From contig NC_045128.1 in assembly GCF_007655135.1 (NCBI RefSeq), positions 17,190,230 to 17,254,229 of the forward strand: DNA of 64,000 bases, in the 5' to 3' direction. The stretch is from Punica granatum. Lineage: Eukaryota; Streptophyta; Magnoliopsida; Myrtales; Lythraceae. This document shows, piece by piece, positions 21,338 through 34,118 of this stretch. The position numbers were made by a program, and so were the translations under genes. How positions within the stretch are numbered: the first letter of the stretch is position 1; each line of letters starts with the position of its first letter. The notes below the pieces were generated by a model that made no database searches, was not told the origin of the DNA, and saw nothing but the letters and a program-made list of their open reading frames with translations.

Positions 21338-24300
21338 GGATTTATTTGTTGTATTTGACAAGTCAGTAGTTGTATTTATCGAAAATGTGCTTATGTATTG
21401 GATGTTGTTTTAGTATGTAATTGTGCATTGTAAGGAAACTGTTGGCAATGAGGAATGGCAGTGTATTTTGGTCAATTTTCTTCACAATCTTCTTCATTGA
21501 TTCTTTTTCACTAATTGAGCTTACTAAATAAGCAAAAAAAGGCAATTGGGCAAATATTCATTAATTAAAGAACATACACTGATTAAGATTGCACAGTTAG
21601 CAATTTCCTAGAAGAACATATCTGTGATCTTCATAGACATAACATGCACCAAATCCCTTGTGTGCGCACCCGAATTTCATCTCATCGGGGCACGCATGCG
21701 CGCGACTAAGCAAACGCGGCTTGGGAGTGTCCACCTTCCCGGGGACGCGCGACGGACGCACGTGAGAAGGAGTCGCCACTTACTGTTTACGACCCGTAGG
21801 TCGAGGGCCGTTGAGTCGCCCGGGTCTAGGGGTACGGGGTACACCTAAGTGCTAAGGCAATGGTCGTACGGAACTGGAAATTCCGAATTCCGGGGTTCTA
21901 TTACGTGCGGGCCTATATCCCGCACGCCCTTTCGGTACTCTAGCTTGCTAGGCTTACCATTTTGTTTATTTACCTCGTGATTTAGAGTTGCGCTCGACTC
22001 GCCCGTTTTGACACCGTAAATTCGATGAATTGATCAAGTTGGGCCAAGAGTCCGAAAGATGAGTAGGCTTGTGCATCGAGGAGTCGGTTCACTATCTTAG
22101 CGTTACAGTTCATCGAACCGTGATGGTCGATTCCCTGCGTGAACCGGAACCACGAGTATCCAAGCTTACTCACCCTTTGGTGGCGATAGACCAACTTAAC
22201 CAATCCAGCACTTGGACCTCTCGCTCGCCGATCGGGGATCCTTGCAAGTGCACGAATGAACATACAAATAGAATTCTCGCAATGTTCTCTCAATTAATTA
22301 CAAGGAGTAACTGAATAAGTAAATGGATCCTGATCAGTTTGCATTGGGCCAATATTCCGCTCCGACTCACCGAGTATTTTGAAATAACCGATAAATAAAT
22401 TAAGGCAACGCGGGCTCGAGGAGCCGGGGGTCGGGTCCGATCGATCCAACGGTCTTTGGGAGAACCGGTCGGTTCTCACTGTATTCGATGGACCGATCGA
22501 GCTCCCGAGTGATATCTAAACCCGTTTCACGCGCTTAATCCAAATCCGCCTTCCACATAGGCCGCATTCGGAGTGTGACGGTGGATCGAGGCTAGATCCC
22601 ATTCCGCACTCGGGTTGCACGCGCTCGGTGAGTTAAGAGGCGTTGGACCTCGTGTTCGGTGATTTGGGGCGTTGGACCCTGTGCAACACGTGACCTATGG
22701 GTTCGGGCCCAAACCGCAATAAATCATCATATGCAAAGACAAAACAGAAGAAAACTGATAAAACTGACACAATACAGACAACAACTGACAACTATCGGTG
22801 AATACAGACAAGTGGTGTATTAAGTCGAATGTACGTGATTTAATCAGTTATTAATCGGGGTTGATTGACAAACAATGTATCTAACCTAGGCAAACATAGA
22901 GGGCGGGCTAGGATAAGGTTCTGAGCCAATTACATGTGTGTGTTCGTTTTATGACCCTTATTCAGTTAAGTGTCACTGCGGTTTCACCGAATTAGCCAAA
23001 CTCGTGTTTTGACTCTAGATTGGAATCTATCATTCCGCCTATCCATTATCTAGTGTTTGATTAGGCCGAATGTATGATTAGTCCGATTCTTTGTGTTTTG
23101 TAACTGAAATAAAATGTTCACCACCGAATCTACGATAGGAAAATAGAAACACCGAAAGTGAACGGAATGGGCCGTGCGAATGAAACTCGTACCCGAACGG
23201 GTTGCCCCTTTTCTTTCATAGATCGAAGTGTTTCCAACTCCCTAACGCCTAGGGTATCGGTGAATCACGGAATGACGATTATGCCCTTGGATGATAAAAT
23301 TGCAATGTTCGTGTATAAATTGGGGATCGCGTCACACGAAGAAGTCCAACAAGGACTCGCGCGTCTTGACTCTTGCCGCCTCAAATCGGGCCCGGACTCG
23401 AGTCATAGCATGCGAGTACTCGTTAGACGTCTATTCTATTCGTGTTACGTGTCTCGGTGTTTTGAAATTGTGAGCTTTAAATGGAAAAGGGCATTCTCGT
23501 CGTTCCGTAAATCGTCGATGCGTTTATGAATTAATAATCAATTTGCTCAATTGTTTAGTCCAAGTGTTTTAATTAGCCGAATGATACGTCCTGTTTGACC
23601 CGTTTGTGGGATTGGTTTAATGATTGAGACCTCAAACCTCAATTGTTATGGATCAATGAAATGATTGTTCGATATTAACGTATCTAGCATACGAATTAAC
23701 ATGAAACCAACGATTAAATGAAAATTGTGATTACAATCAATTCCAAGAATCGGTTTTGACCGTTTCTTGCATGCATAAAACATCAAACACGATGACAACG
23801 TACATTTTTTACATAGCCGGTGCCGCCATGATCTTAGGAACGCGATTAAACATACAAACAAGCACAAACACAATATTTAGAGGAATCGATAAAACAGCCC
23901 CGACTCATGGGAAGCGAAAAATGTAATAACTCGGGAAAACGACTTGAGTCGGGGAAAGGAGGCCATCCATGGCCCAAGGAAGCCAAGAGGGGCTCTCGGC
24001 CGCCTCCCTTGGGGTGAGGCCGAGAGGCTCCTTCGGCTTGCTCGAGCCAACGAAGTCTCCTCGACTCCAATTCAAACTATTTCCCGACATGCTAACACTA
24101 TATACGATGAATACATGCATAATACGATGTAAAAAAACACATAAAAACGTAAACTTGCGTGCGAATCAGTCATAGACCTCCTTATCTCCCCACAAACGCA
24201 AAGAAACGTAAAAGTCCTAACTTCTCTGAGTCGGGAATGATTATACCTAGCCCCGGGATGCGGGAAAGAGTCGGAGAAGTGGCAAAGGGAGTCGGGAGAC

Positions 24301-24544
24301 TCGGCTGGAACGAACAGACCCGAACTGGTACAGTCGGGTCGACTGGCAGACCCGACTGGCAGTCTGGCTTGTCGGGGCTGTACCGGTTGATCGGGATAGC
24401 ATTTTCGCGCGGGGCCAGTTACGTTGGATTCCCAAGAGTCTAAGGATCGCGTCTGCGGTGGTTTCGGGAGGAGAGCACGCGTAGATTTTCTGGAAATCAA
24501 AAAACAAAGTCGGGTCAGTTAAAAAAAGGACAGACCCAGCCGGG

Positions 24545-25260
24545 TCAAAACAGATCCGACTGGCGCCCGATGAAGAAACGGCTCCACAGGAGGCCCCCGT
24601 TGGTCTTTTGACGCAAGGTATGTGGCATTGAATTCCTAACTGACTGAGGATCACGGTGATAGGTGGCTCTTAGCAAGATTCAACCCGAGCTGGCCTGTAC
24701 GTTCCTGCAAAGTTCGGGTCAGAAAAGACGACCAGAGGAACAAACCCGACTGACACCCCGATGAAGAAACGACTCTACGGGAGGCTCCCGGTGGTCTTTT
24801 GGTGCAAGATCGGTGGCATTGGACTCCTAACCGACTGAGGATCATGCCTGCGGTGGTTTCATGAGGATTGGACATGTAGATTTTCTGGAAATCAAAAACA
24901 AAATATGGTTAGCTAGCAGAAAACAGAAACGACTGGGCGGAACTGACTTGACTGGGCAGGTCGGAAAGGAATGGCTGTCCCGGAGGCTCCCGGTGGTATT
25001 TTGGTGTAAGATCAGTGGCATTGGACTCCTAACTGACTGAGGATCACGGTGATAGGTGGCTCGTAGCGAGATTCAACCCGAGCTGACCTGTACGTTCCTG
25101 CAAAGTTCAGGTTAGAAAAGACGACCAGAGGAACAAACCCGACTGGCACCCTATGAAGAAACGACTCTACGGGAGGCTCCCGGTGGTCTTTTGGTGCAAG
25201 GTCGGTGGTATTGGACTCCTAACTGACTGAGGATCATGCCTACAGTGGTTTCATGAAGAT
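24545..25260 (-). repeat. tandem repeats of about 195 bp in the minus-strand LTR
   Basis: Four diverged units, recognised by GGAGGCYCCCGKTGGTNTTTT and GACTGAGGATCA, begin near 24558, 24749, 24963 and 25142. Pairs are closer to each other at a spacing of about 391 bp, giving a higher-order dimer. A similar GTCGGG-rich array occurs in the solo LTR at about 40080-40570. Confidence 0.75.
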
Positions 25261-25965
25261 TAGACATGTCGATTTTCCTGAGAGATGCAAAGAAAACCGG
25301 TAAAAACTGGAAAAAAGGAGAGAAATGGCGGTGGTGCGCGGTTGAGCGGCTCTTGGCACGCGACCACCTTGTCACGGGGGAGAGTGAGGGTCATGAGGAA
25401 CCCCTAGGAAATGATGGCACGACTCGCCATAGTCGTGAGGTAGTGGAAATGTCCGGGGAGCCCGGGAAGCCGTGAAAACACCTATTGAGCCCGGTTCTGG
25501 ACAGAGCTGGTTCGGGCGGCTGGGAGCTTCAAATCACAAAACTAACACCGGAAATGGACTCGGGAGGTCGAATACATGTGGGATATGTAGTTTGTTTGAG
25601 GCTCGGATAAGTCGGGAAGGAAGAACTTGCCTAGAAACCGGGAAACTCCCTAGGGACCCGATTCTGGACTGGGCTGGAACTGCATGCTGGGAGCTTCAAA
25701 TGCCAAAACTAACACCGGAAATGGACTCGGGAGGTCGAATACGTGTGGGATATAAAGTTTGGTCAAGTTTGGTTCGAGTTGAGTGGCGGTCGCCGGAAAA
25801 CGGTTGAGTTTTCAGGCAATTTTGCCTTGGTTTCGGGCTGAGGGAGGGCTGGACGATTCTGGAAAATGCTGAAGTTTGAGAGGGCTTGGAGAGGGTTTCC
25901 TAGAGTGAGAAAGCTAGAGAGATGATGGAAGTTGAGTTGTGATTAAGTTAATGACCCAATGGGCT

Positions 25966-25971
25966 TATAAA
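25966..25971 (-). promoter_or_regulatory. TATA box of minus-strand LTR
   Basis: CCTTTATAAGCC on the minus strand, identical to the TATA region of the plus-strand LTR at 27971. It marks the end of U3. Confidence 0.5.
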
Positions 25972-27543
25972 GGCGGCTTTAATGGCTCAATTAGTGAAAA
26001 CAAAGCACAATTAAGGAGAGGGTTAGGGGGATCCGAATTTTTAAGATGGATTAAGGAGGGGAAGTTGTCTTGAAAGGTGATGGGAAGTGATGGATGGAAG
26101 AGTAGAGTTGATGGATGGAAGAGTGGAGTTGATGGGTGTAAGAGATATTTTGAAAAATGGGTGGATGAGGCTCATTTGGCTTGTCTTTAGAGGAGAGCCA
26201 TGGCTCGGCTTGGCTCGGCTCGGCTTGGCTAGCTCAAGGGTCCCACTTGATTAGGAAGAAAGTCGGAAGAAGCTCCGGGCTTGATTGATCACGCATTCGA
26301 TTTCCGTGGTTCGCATGAACGATGAATTATCGATGTACGTGCGAATACGGTTTTAATGAGCCTAATATTGACATTCTTCGTATGGGTGAATGCTCGGGCG
26401 TCCCGAGGACTCGGATGCCGATTTTGCTCCGTTTTGATGATCGAGGTGAAGTTGTCCGTTTCTGTCGCTTGTTTGCGCCTCTGCGTGATGTATCGCTCGT
26501 GTCGGCGTGTTCTTCGCATTGAGCGAAACGGTTTACTCGCCGACCCCGGCTGGAGATCAATAACCAGAGATGACCTAGGAATCTACGAACGGGGCTTTCT
26601 CAGTGTTTCCCGAGTGTTCTGATGTGTTCGGAGACCACTGTGATCTCCGTTTGTCAAAAATGAGTCCCGAAGGCTTGTCGGGAGGCGTTCGTGACCATTG
26701 AAACGTCACTCGGGAGATCGGTATGACTTGCTTGGTCCAAACTGAAATGATTTCCTAGCCCCTGGGGGTTATTGGGAGTGGGTGGTACAAAGCTCGGACG
26801 TCAACATTTTCCCGAATGAGCTCTAAGCACAAGATTCCCCGTGAAAGGGGCCCTTTCATTACTGGAATGATACTCGGGAAACCTAAATGGATCATGCAAT
26901 GCTATCGGGGTTTATCTCCTAAGCCCTTGAGGTCCCTGGGATTGATTGGCGCAAATTTCGTGCACTGACGATTTTTTAAAAGGGTCTCCGGCTATGTCTT
27001 TCTGTAGAAAAGGGCCCTTTTTTCCCGGGTCGGGATCCACTCGGGAGACCAAGATGAACCCCGAAACGCAGTCTGAATCCTATTCCATGGTCCTGGTAGT
27101 CCTTGGGTATGTGCAGGCCTGTTTTCGAGTGCCGTTTATCTGTTCGTGAATCGAGCCTCTCGGGGGCCCCGTCAGGAAAGCGTTTGTGAATGTTCGGGAG
27201 TGCCACGACTTAAGCAGGGTGATTCTGAAGTGTGCCCAGATGTGCCATTGGTCATTTTGGCACCAAGAGGGATTTTTAGAGTCCCATATTGGATACCATC
27301 TGACACTCCGGTAGTCCGGTGATGAATAGTGCCACAGTGCCGGTCTCTGCTGTTTTCAGGGTTCGCTGTCTGTTTACTCTTCCGATTGCCTTCTCGTGCT
27401 CTCCTAGTGGACCCTGCTTTTCTCTTGTTATTCATGACTCTGTGCCCGTACATTCGCCTCCGGTTTTCCGATCGTGAATAGTGTCCCGAGCTTTGGTCAG
27501 AAGTCCTCTGTCGGAGCCGATGGACCAAAATGGGGTGCTGACA

Positions 27544-30500
27544 ACATGACGTGTGGCGATATTAGGCTCATCCAAATTCTCTCTGTTCAAGCATTCCAAA
27601 TCTATTAATTAATCGGACATCGGGGATCGGACACGCGAGCAATCGAGCCTCAAGCTTTTCCCGGCTTTCCTCCAAGCAAAGTGGGACCCACGGCCAGCCA
27701 TGGCTCGCCCAAGCCGAGCCACCAGACATGGCTAAAACCCTCCCACCGTCGGCTCCATCTCCAATTTCGGTGGCTCAATCCCAAGCCATCTCCCTCCACC
27801 ACACAATTTCAAATTTCCCGCACATTCATCATCTCCTATTATCCATCCATCAACTCCCATCAACCTTCCACTCACAAACCCCACCCTAATCACCTAGATA
27901 TTTTCGGCAGCCCTTTCTTATGCCCCCTAACCGCAATTAACTCCACTTAATCAAGCCATTAGCCTAGCCTTTATAAGCCTTTGCACCATTAGCTTTAATC
28001 ACTTCTTCATTCTCCTTATCTCTCAAGCCAATCTCTCTCCAAAAACCTCTCAAATTCCAGCCCACTCCCACACCTTCATCCAGCCCGTGCCAAGGCCAAA
28101 ACCGGCCAAAATCATCGGAAAACCACCTGGTATTCCGGTAACCACCCGACCCAACTTAAACCAAAAATCACCAAACTCCCTATCCTACATATTTCCCACC
28201 CCCTAAGTCCATTTCCGGGCTTAGATTTCCTTTTTGAAGCCTCCATCATCGTGTTTCACTCAAAAACCCTATCGGGTCTCGAAGGTTGCTAGACGCGTGC
28301 ACCGAGCCCCAACAACGTGCTATTTCGCTCCGTGACTTTGCCGAGTCGTGCCATCACGTTCAAAGGGTTCCTCACAACCCTCGCCCTCCCTCGTGAAGAG
28401 GTGGTCACGATCCGAGGGCCGATCCACCGTGCACAACCTCCGTTTCATCGTTTTTTTCTTACCGGGTTCTTTGTATTCCTACCGAGCTTTCTCTCACTCT
28501 TTCGGGTTCATCTAGGGCTTGGCACGTTCGGGACCACCCACGAACGTCTAGATCCTTCGCCTAGGAGTCCAACGAACTCGATCTCGTACCGTGCCGTGGC
28601 CGGAGCAAGCGTGCTAACCCATTTTCTCCCGAGTTGCCACGGCTGCCTCCCTCTCGGGTCACTCACCCGTAGCCTTCAACCCGAGTCTTGCGACTCCCAC
28701 GGCCGCTTCCCCGACTCTTTCCCTCATACATCGAGGCTAGGTAATATCCATCTACAACTTAGAGAAGCTAGGATCCTTAATCTTTGCTTGTATGAAGTGT
28801 TTATACGGTCTAAAGATTCGGAATGCATGAAAGTTCACGTTTTTCTTTCAGATCCATGTTTCCCATGCATTTCCATGCAACGTGCATCGTTATATTCGTT
28901 CGCATGACCATGCCATGTCCGTATGATGCTCGAGCTTGCGTGCCATGATGGGAAACGGCTTGGATCCAGACGGGAGAGGCTCCCTTGGCCACGGTTGAGC
29001 CAGAAGACTCACGGCCTAGTCTCTAGGGAGAGACCCGTGAGCTCCCTTGGCCTACCCGGGGCTAGGGCGGTCTCTCTTTTCCGGAAACGGGTTGGTTCCT
29101 ATGTATTTTTACCGTTAATCGCATGTAACATGATAGCATGACGGGAAAAGATCCGAATCGGGGCCGGAGAAACCCTCCCGACCTGAGTGAGTCACGGAAG
29201 CTCACGGCCTCCCTTGGAGGAATGTGGCCAAGAGCTTCCTTGGACCACACGAGTTCGGGAGGCTTTCTTCCACCTCGAGACGGGTCGATTCCCGTGTTTT
29301 ATCCATTTCGTTATTATTCGAGTCAAGGCCGTCTTGTTGTTTCCGTTTAAATACCTCGTTCGTGCGTGTTTGTATGATTTCATGTGATTATGATTGTGGC
29401 GGTATTGAGGTAACTAAAACATGTATTATTATCGTAATTATCGTGTTGTGTATGCAAGAAACGATTAGAATCGGCGCGGGAGATCGCTCAAAATCCGAGA
29501 TGAGTCAAGGGCCGCTCGGCTCCTTCCTTTGGGAAGTGGCCGAGTCCCCGGACCCCTCTTGGGTTTAAGGCAACCTCCCAAGTCGTTTCGGATCGTTCCT
29601 TGGAATTGGGTGTCTTAAGGTTCGGGTCTTATCGTTAGCTATGTGGTAGTTACATGATCGACGCGTTGGTTTCGGATAATTACTCACTGAACTCATAATG
29701 CCCATAATATAAGATCACCACTACCGAATAATTTCACAAGCGGGAGAAACGGGACGCGTCATTCGATTAATTAAACCACTCGGATCAAATAATTGGGTAA
29801 ATTGATTAAATTGATTATTAATTCGTAAACGCATCGATGGTTCACGGAACGGCGGGAATGCCCTTTTCCTTAAAAGGAACTCACAATTTCAAAGCATCGA
29901 GGCGTGCAACACGACTAGAATCGACGTCTAACGAGTACTTGCGAGCTACGACACGAGTCCGGGCCCGATTTGAGGCAGCTCGAGTCGAGACGCGCGAGTC
30001 CTCCTTAGACTCCCTCGTGTCACACTGTCCTCAATTTGTATACGAACACCACACGTTTTACTGTCCAAGGGCATAATCGTCATTCCATGATTCACCGATA
30101 CCCTAGGCTTTAGGGAGTTGGAAATACCTAGAGCTATGAACGAGAAAGGGCAATCCGTTCGGGTGCGAGTTTCATTCGCGCGGCCCATTTCGTTCATTTC
30201 CGGCGTTTCTTTCTTCCTATCGATGATTCGATGGGGAACATTTTATTTCAGTTACAAAACACAAAGAACCGGATTAATCGTGCACTCGACTTAAACAAAC
30301 ATTAGATAACGGATAGGTGGAATGCTAGAATCCAATCTAGAGTCAAAACACGAGTTTGGCTAATTCAGTGAAACCGCAGTGTCACCATACTGAATTAGAG
30401 TCTTAAAACAAATACACGCATGTAATCGGCTTAGAACCATATTCTAGCCCACTATCTATGTTTGCCTAGGTTAGACACATTGTTTGTTAATCAAACCCGA

Positions 30501-31693
30501 TTAATAACTGATTAAATCACGTACACTCGACTTAATATATCACTTGTCTGTATTCACCGATACTTGTCAGTTATTATCTATTTTTTCGTTAGTTTTATCA
30601 TTTTTCTTCTATTTTCCATTTGTTTTTGTTGATTTGTTGCAGTTCAGGTCCGAGCCCATAGGTTACGTGTTGCACGGGGTCCAATGCCCTAAGTCACCGA
30701 ACACGAGGTCCAACGCCTCCTAACTCACTGAGCGCGTGCAACCCGAGTGCGGAATGGGATCTAGCCTCGAGTCACCATCACACTCCAAATATGGCCTATG
30801 TGGAAGGTAATTTGGATTGGATGTGTGAAACGTGTTTAGATATCACCCGGGAGCTCGATCGGTCCCACGGTGACAGTGGGAACTAATCGGTTCTACTACA
30901 AACCGTCGGTTCGATTGGACCCGACCCCCGGCTCTTTGAGCCCGCGTTGCCTTAATTTATTTATCGGTCATTCAAAACACACGGTGAGCCGGAGCGGAAT
31001 ATTGGCTCAATGCAAACCGATCGGGATCCATTTGCTTACTCAGTTACACTCTGTAATTATTCGAGAGAACATTGTGAGAACTTTATTTGTATATTCACTC
31101 AGTCACTTGTAAGGATCCCCGATCGGCGAGTGAGAGGTCTGAGTGTCGAACCGGTCAAGTCGGTCTATTATTACCAAGAGATGAGTAAGCTCGAATACTC
31201 GCGGTTTCGGTTCGCACAGGGAATCGACCTTCACGGTTCGATGAACTATAACGCTAAGATAGTGAACCGATTCCTCGACGCACAAGCCTACTCATCTTTC
31301 GGATTATTGGCCCAACTTGATCAATTCATCGACTTTACGGTGTCAAAACGGGCGAGTCAAGTGCAACCCTAAATCACGCGATAAATAAACAAAACGGCAA
31401 GCCTAGCAAACTAGAGTACCGAAAGGGCGTGCGGGATATAGGCCCGCACGTAATAGAACCCTTGAATTCGGAATTTTTGGTTCCGCATGACCATTGCCTT
31501 AGCATTTAGGTGTACCCCGTACCCCTAGACCCGGGTGACTCAACGGCCCTCGACCTACGGGTCGTAAACAGTAAGTGGCGACTCCTTCTCACGCGTGTCC
31601 GTCGCGCGTCCCCGGGATGGTGGGCACTCCCAAGCCGCGTTGCGTAGGCTTCGCGCATGCGTGCCCCGACGAGATGAAATTCGGATGCGCACA
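27544..31693 (+). mobile_element. 5'-truncated LTR of the first Tat/Ogre unit
   Basis: Homologous to about 50175-54334 of the middle LTR. The first 1.4 kb is missing, replaced by the opposed LTR. It ends GATGCGCACA at 31693, three bases before the primer binding site, so it is the 5' LTR of the unit that follows. The hand-compared last 100 bases differ from the middle LTR at about 9-10 positions, so the unit is not young. Confidence 0.88.
27971..27976 (+). promoter_or_regulatory. TATA box of the truncated 5' LTR
   Basis: CCTTTATAAGCC, conserved with the minus-strand LTR (25966). The TATA box survives, but most of U3 upstream of it is lost. Confidence 0.5.
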
Positions 31694-31696
31694 GCT

Positions 31697-31715
31697 TGGC
31701 GACTCCACTGGGGAC
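31697..31715 (+). promoter_or_regulatory. primer binding site
   Basis: TGGCGACTCCACTGGGGAC, three bases after the LTR end. It is complementary in form to the 3' end of a plant Arg-tRNA, the primer reported for Ogre elements. The same site, with one change, is at 54338-54356. Confidence 0.8.
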
Positions 31716-32304
31716 ATTTAGAGGGTTCGGGCTCGGTTCCGTTTGTTTGCTTGCATGTCTATTTACCGCTTTCCGTACATTTATTTTTAAGCACATTTAT
31801 TTCTTGCATTTGCATCGCATCATTCTAGCGGGTTCCTAGGTACCTTGTCCGAAATCTCACAGGCACCAAAATAGGAAGCTAGGTTAGTCAGAAGTTCCGA
31901 GTAAGGGAACGGATCGAGTCGGCTATGCCACCGAACCGGCCTCCAAAGATCGTCGCTCGATTTCAAGGAATTCACACCCTTGTATCGGGAGCCCCCATCC
32001 CTAGTTAGTGGTTTTCCCAGTAGCGCCGAGAACCATGTATACACAGGGACCGTCATGCTAGACCAATATCTGCCTCAATGCCTTCAACCGACCCCAAAGT
32101 CGAGTCATTGAATCGGCCCGTAGTTTTCCTTTAGGACTGGCCTTTTGTTGTTTTTTCCGAGAGAAAAAGTGATGTATACTGTAAAGGATGTGATTATAGT
32201 TTATCATTCCGCACTGCATGCATCATTTTCAAAAACGACTTAGGACATTACATTGGTTTGATCCCTAAAAGCGTTAAGCCGACATCTCCTCCATTTAGGT
32301 AAGG

Positions 32305-33803
32305 ATGGACCGCCTGGCTCCCGGTCTCAGGCTCGAAGCAATCACACTGCCAAGACAAGATATCATGCGCATTTGGAGGACTCTTCGGCAGGTGGATCAC
32401 GCCTTCATTCAGGGCATCATCGGAGATATGGTTATGTTCACCGAAACCCCGGTGGATTGGATCTTCTTGAGGACCACCATCGAATTTTGGGACCCCGAAC
32501 ATGCAGTATTCAACTTTCACGGGACGGAGTTAGCGCCCACAATTGAAGAGTACACGACGCTCATCCAAAGGCCCACGCCCACAACCCAAGGCATCTTCGT
32601 GCCCAACCTGTTCGCAACTATTCGGAGTCAGCTCTCCAATCTCCTCGGCATACCCACCCAAGAAATCCACCAGGAGCTTCATCAAGGATGGGACCACGGC
32701 ATCAGGATCGCATGGCTGTCCGATTGGACGCTCCTCCGCGCGTTGACACCTTCGACGACATCCTATCAGCGCGACGCATGTCACGGATTCCTGCTCTTAG
32801 TCTTCGGCACTCTCCTGTTGCCGTACTCGCCGAACCTCATTGACGGGGCTATAGCCCATGTCGTCCTCCAAGCGGTGGGAGGCCATAGTTACGTGGAGGC
32901 TTTGTTAGCCGAGACCGTTCGGTCTCTAGACTATGTTAGAGAGGTTCGGCGTGGCAGGATAAGAGGATCCCCGCACCTACTGCAGATTTGGCTTCTCGTG
33001 CATATCCGTCCCTTTTGTTCTTCACATCCGTTCTCCTGCATCACTGACGAGCGTTTGCTGATCGAGAGCCTGGTACCGGTCATCCCACCTCCCGAGCACA
33101 GCTTCTCGGAATGGAGGCACTTTTGGCGCGAGTTGACGCCCGCACGGTTCCTATGGGTCGCTCGATGGAATCCCAGCGGCCCCATGATCACAAGATGTCC
33201 CGGAATCGTGGGAGTCCCTCTTCTTAGCCATTTGGGGAGCACCCTCATATTCCCCGGTCGAGTAATCAGACAACTCGGCGGCTTACAGGACATTCCTGCC
33301 GAGGTGGATCGCCTACCCTACCGCATCCAGTGGGCTGACTCTATATCCACGGCCCTCGCAAGATTCTTACAGATTCAGGAAATCCATCGTCAACGGGACG
33401 CTAGCACCATACAACGTCTGTACTTCCCCGAGCACCCCATTGACGAAGAGCGAGCATTCTCCGCCACATCAGTATACATGGCCCGGTTCTACTCGAAGGG
33501 ATCGACATCGCCGCAACGGTCCCAGGCCACCTCGACTCCTCGAGCTGCACCTACCCCGCTCTCGAAGCCGAAAGCTCCACCCAGGCGGCTATGCGTGCAG
33601 AGCTACGGGCCATCAGGGAGGAAAGAGATAGGCTTCGTTGCGAACTCGTCGACTCTCGCGCGGAGGTCGCGGACTACAGGGAGCTTCAGACGGAGTTAAC
33701 TCGAGCACGCGCCCGGGTCGCGCATTTAGAGAGGGAGATGGCCCTTTTGAGCGCGAGGTTGGACCGAGTGCGTGTAAGGGCGCGCGAGATCTCCCACCCC
33801 TAG
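32305..33803 (+). pseudogene. ORF1 upstream of gag (DUF7745-like), frameshifted
   Basis: Encodes a protein of about 499 residues related to ORF1 of the second unit (54948-56447). The N-terminal 350 residues resemble the uncharacterised plant domain known from Ogre-type ORF1 (FWDPEHAVFNFHG, TIEEYTTLIQRP, GFLLLVFGTLL motifs). The C-terminus is a coiled coil. Loss of one C in a run near 33555 (five C in the second unit) moves the coiled coil to another frame, so here the first frame ends with an unrelated basic tail at 33699 and the coiled coil is read only from about 33560 to 33803. The function of ORF1 is unknown. Confidence 0.85.
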
Positions 33804-34118
33804 GATTAGCGCACGCGCCCGTTTTTGCCCTCGCTGGACCCACGCCGCTCTCAACCGGCCACCGAACGCAAAGGGATGTCGGCTTTACGTTTATGTTCCT
33901 TTTATTTCGAGCGTTGTATTTTGTAAAAAACTATGGAACTCGAATCAAATCAATGCAATGACATTAGCATTTCGAAAACTCATGCATCTCATACATCTTG
34001 TCCCTTTATTTATTCCGTACTTATCATTTCAAAATGTCGACGTTGCCCTTATACACTCTTGGAATCTAGGTGATCGCAACTGGCGTCGCACCGTTACCCG
34101 ACTCGTCAGCGTCTCAGG
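33804..34118 (+). other. spacer between ORF1 and gag
   Basis: Non-coding spacer of 315 bases, also present in the second unit (56448-56765). No splice or promoter signal stands out. Confidence 0.5.

Larger units (their letters stand above)
21661..27543 (-). mobile_element. complete Tat/Ogre-type LTR, minus strand (5.9 kb)
   Basis: On the minus strand it starts TGTCAGCACCCCATTTTGG at 27543 and ends GGGTGCGCACA at 21661, the same ends as the LTRs at 48765-54334. No primer binding site follows its end, so it is not a 5' LTR; it is a solo LTR or the remnant of a 3' LTR. Flanking pentamers are CCTTG (left) and ACATG (right), which do not match. U3 is about 1.6 kb and R-U5 about 4.3 kb. All short open frames inside are spurious. 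Confidence 0.85.
21661..31693. repeat. large inverted repeat made of two opposed LTRs
   Basis: 21661 to about 26290 is the inverted counterpart of 27544-31693, with arms of about 4.1 kb or more and roughly 90 percent similar by eye. The loop of about 1.25 kb is the 5' part of U3 present only in the minus-strand LTR. The two LTRs meet at 27543/27544 with nothing between them. Confidence 0.85.

Noticed and set aside
21661..27543. Host genes suggested by many 60-140-codon frames
   Set aside because: The whole interval is an LTR with matching ends and matching copies elsewhere in the window; frames are not conserved between copies.
33613..33843. 76-codon minus-strand frame within ORF1
   Set aside because: Shadow of the Arg/Glu-rich coiled-coil coding sequence.
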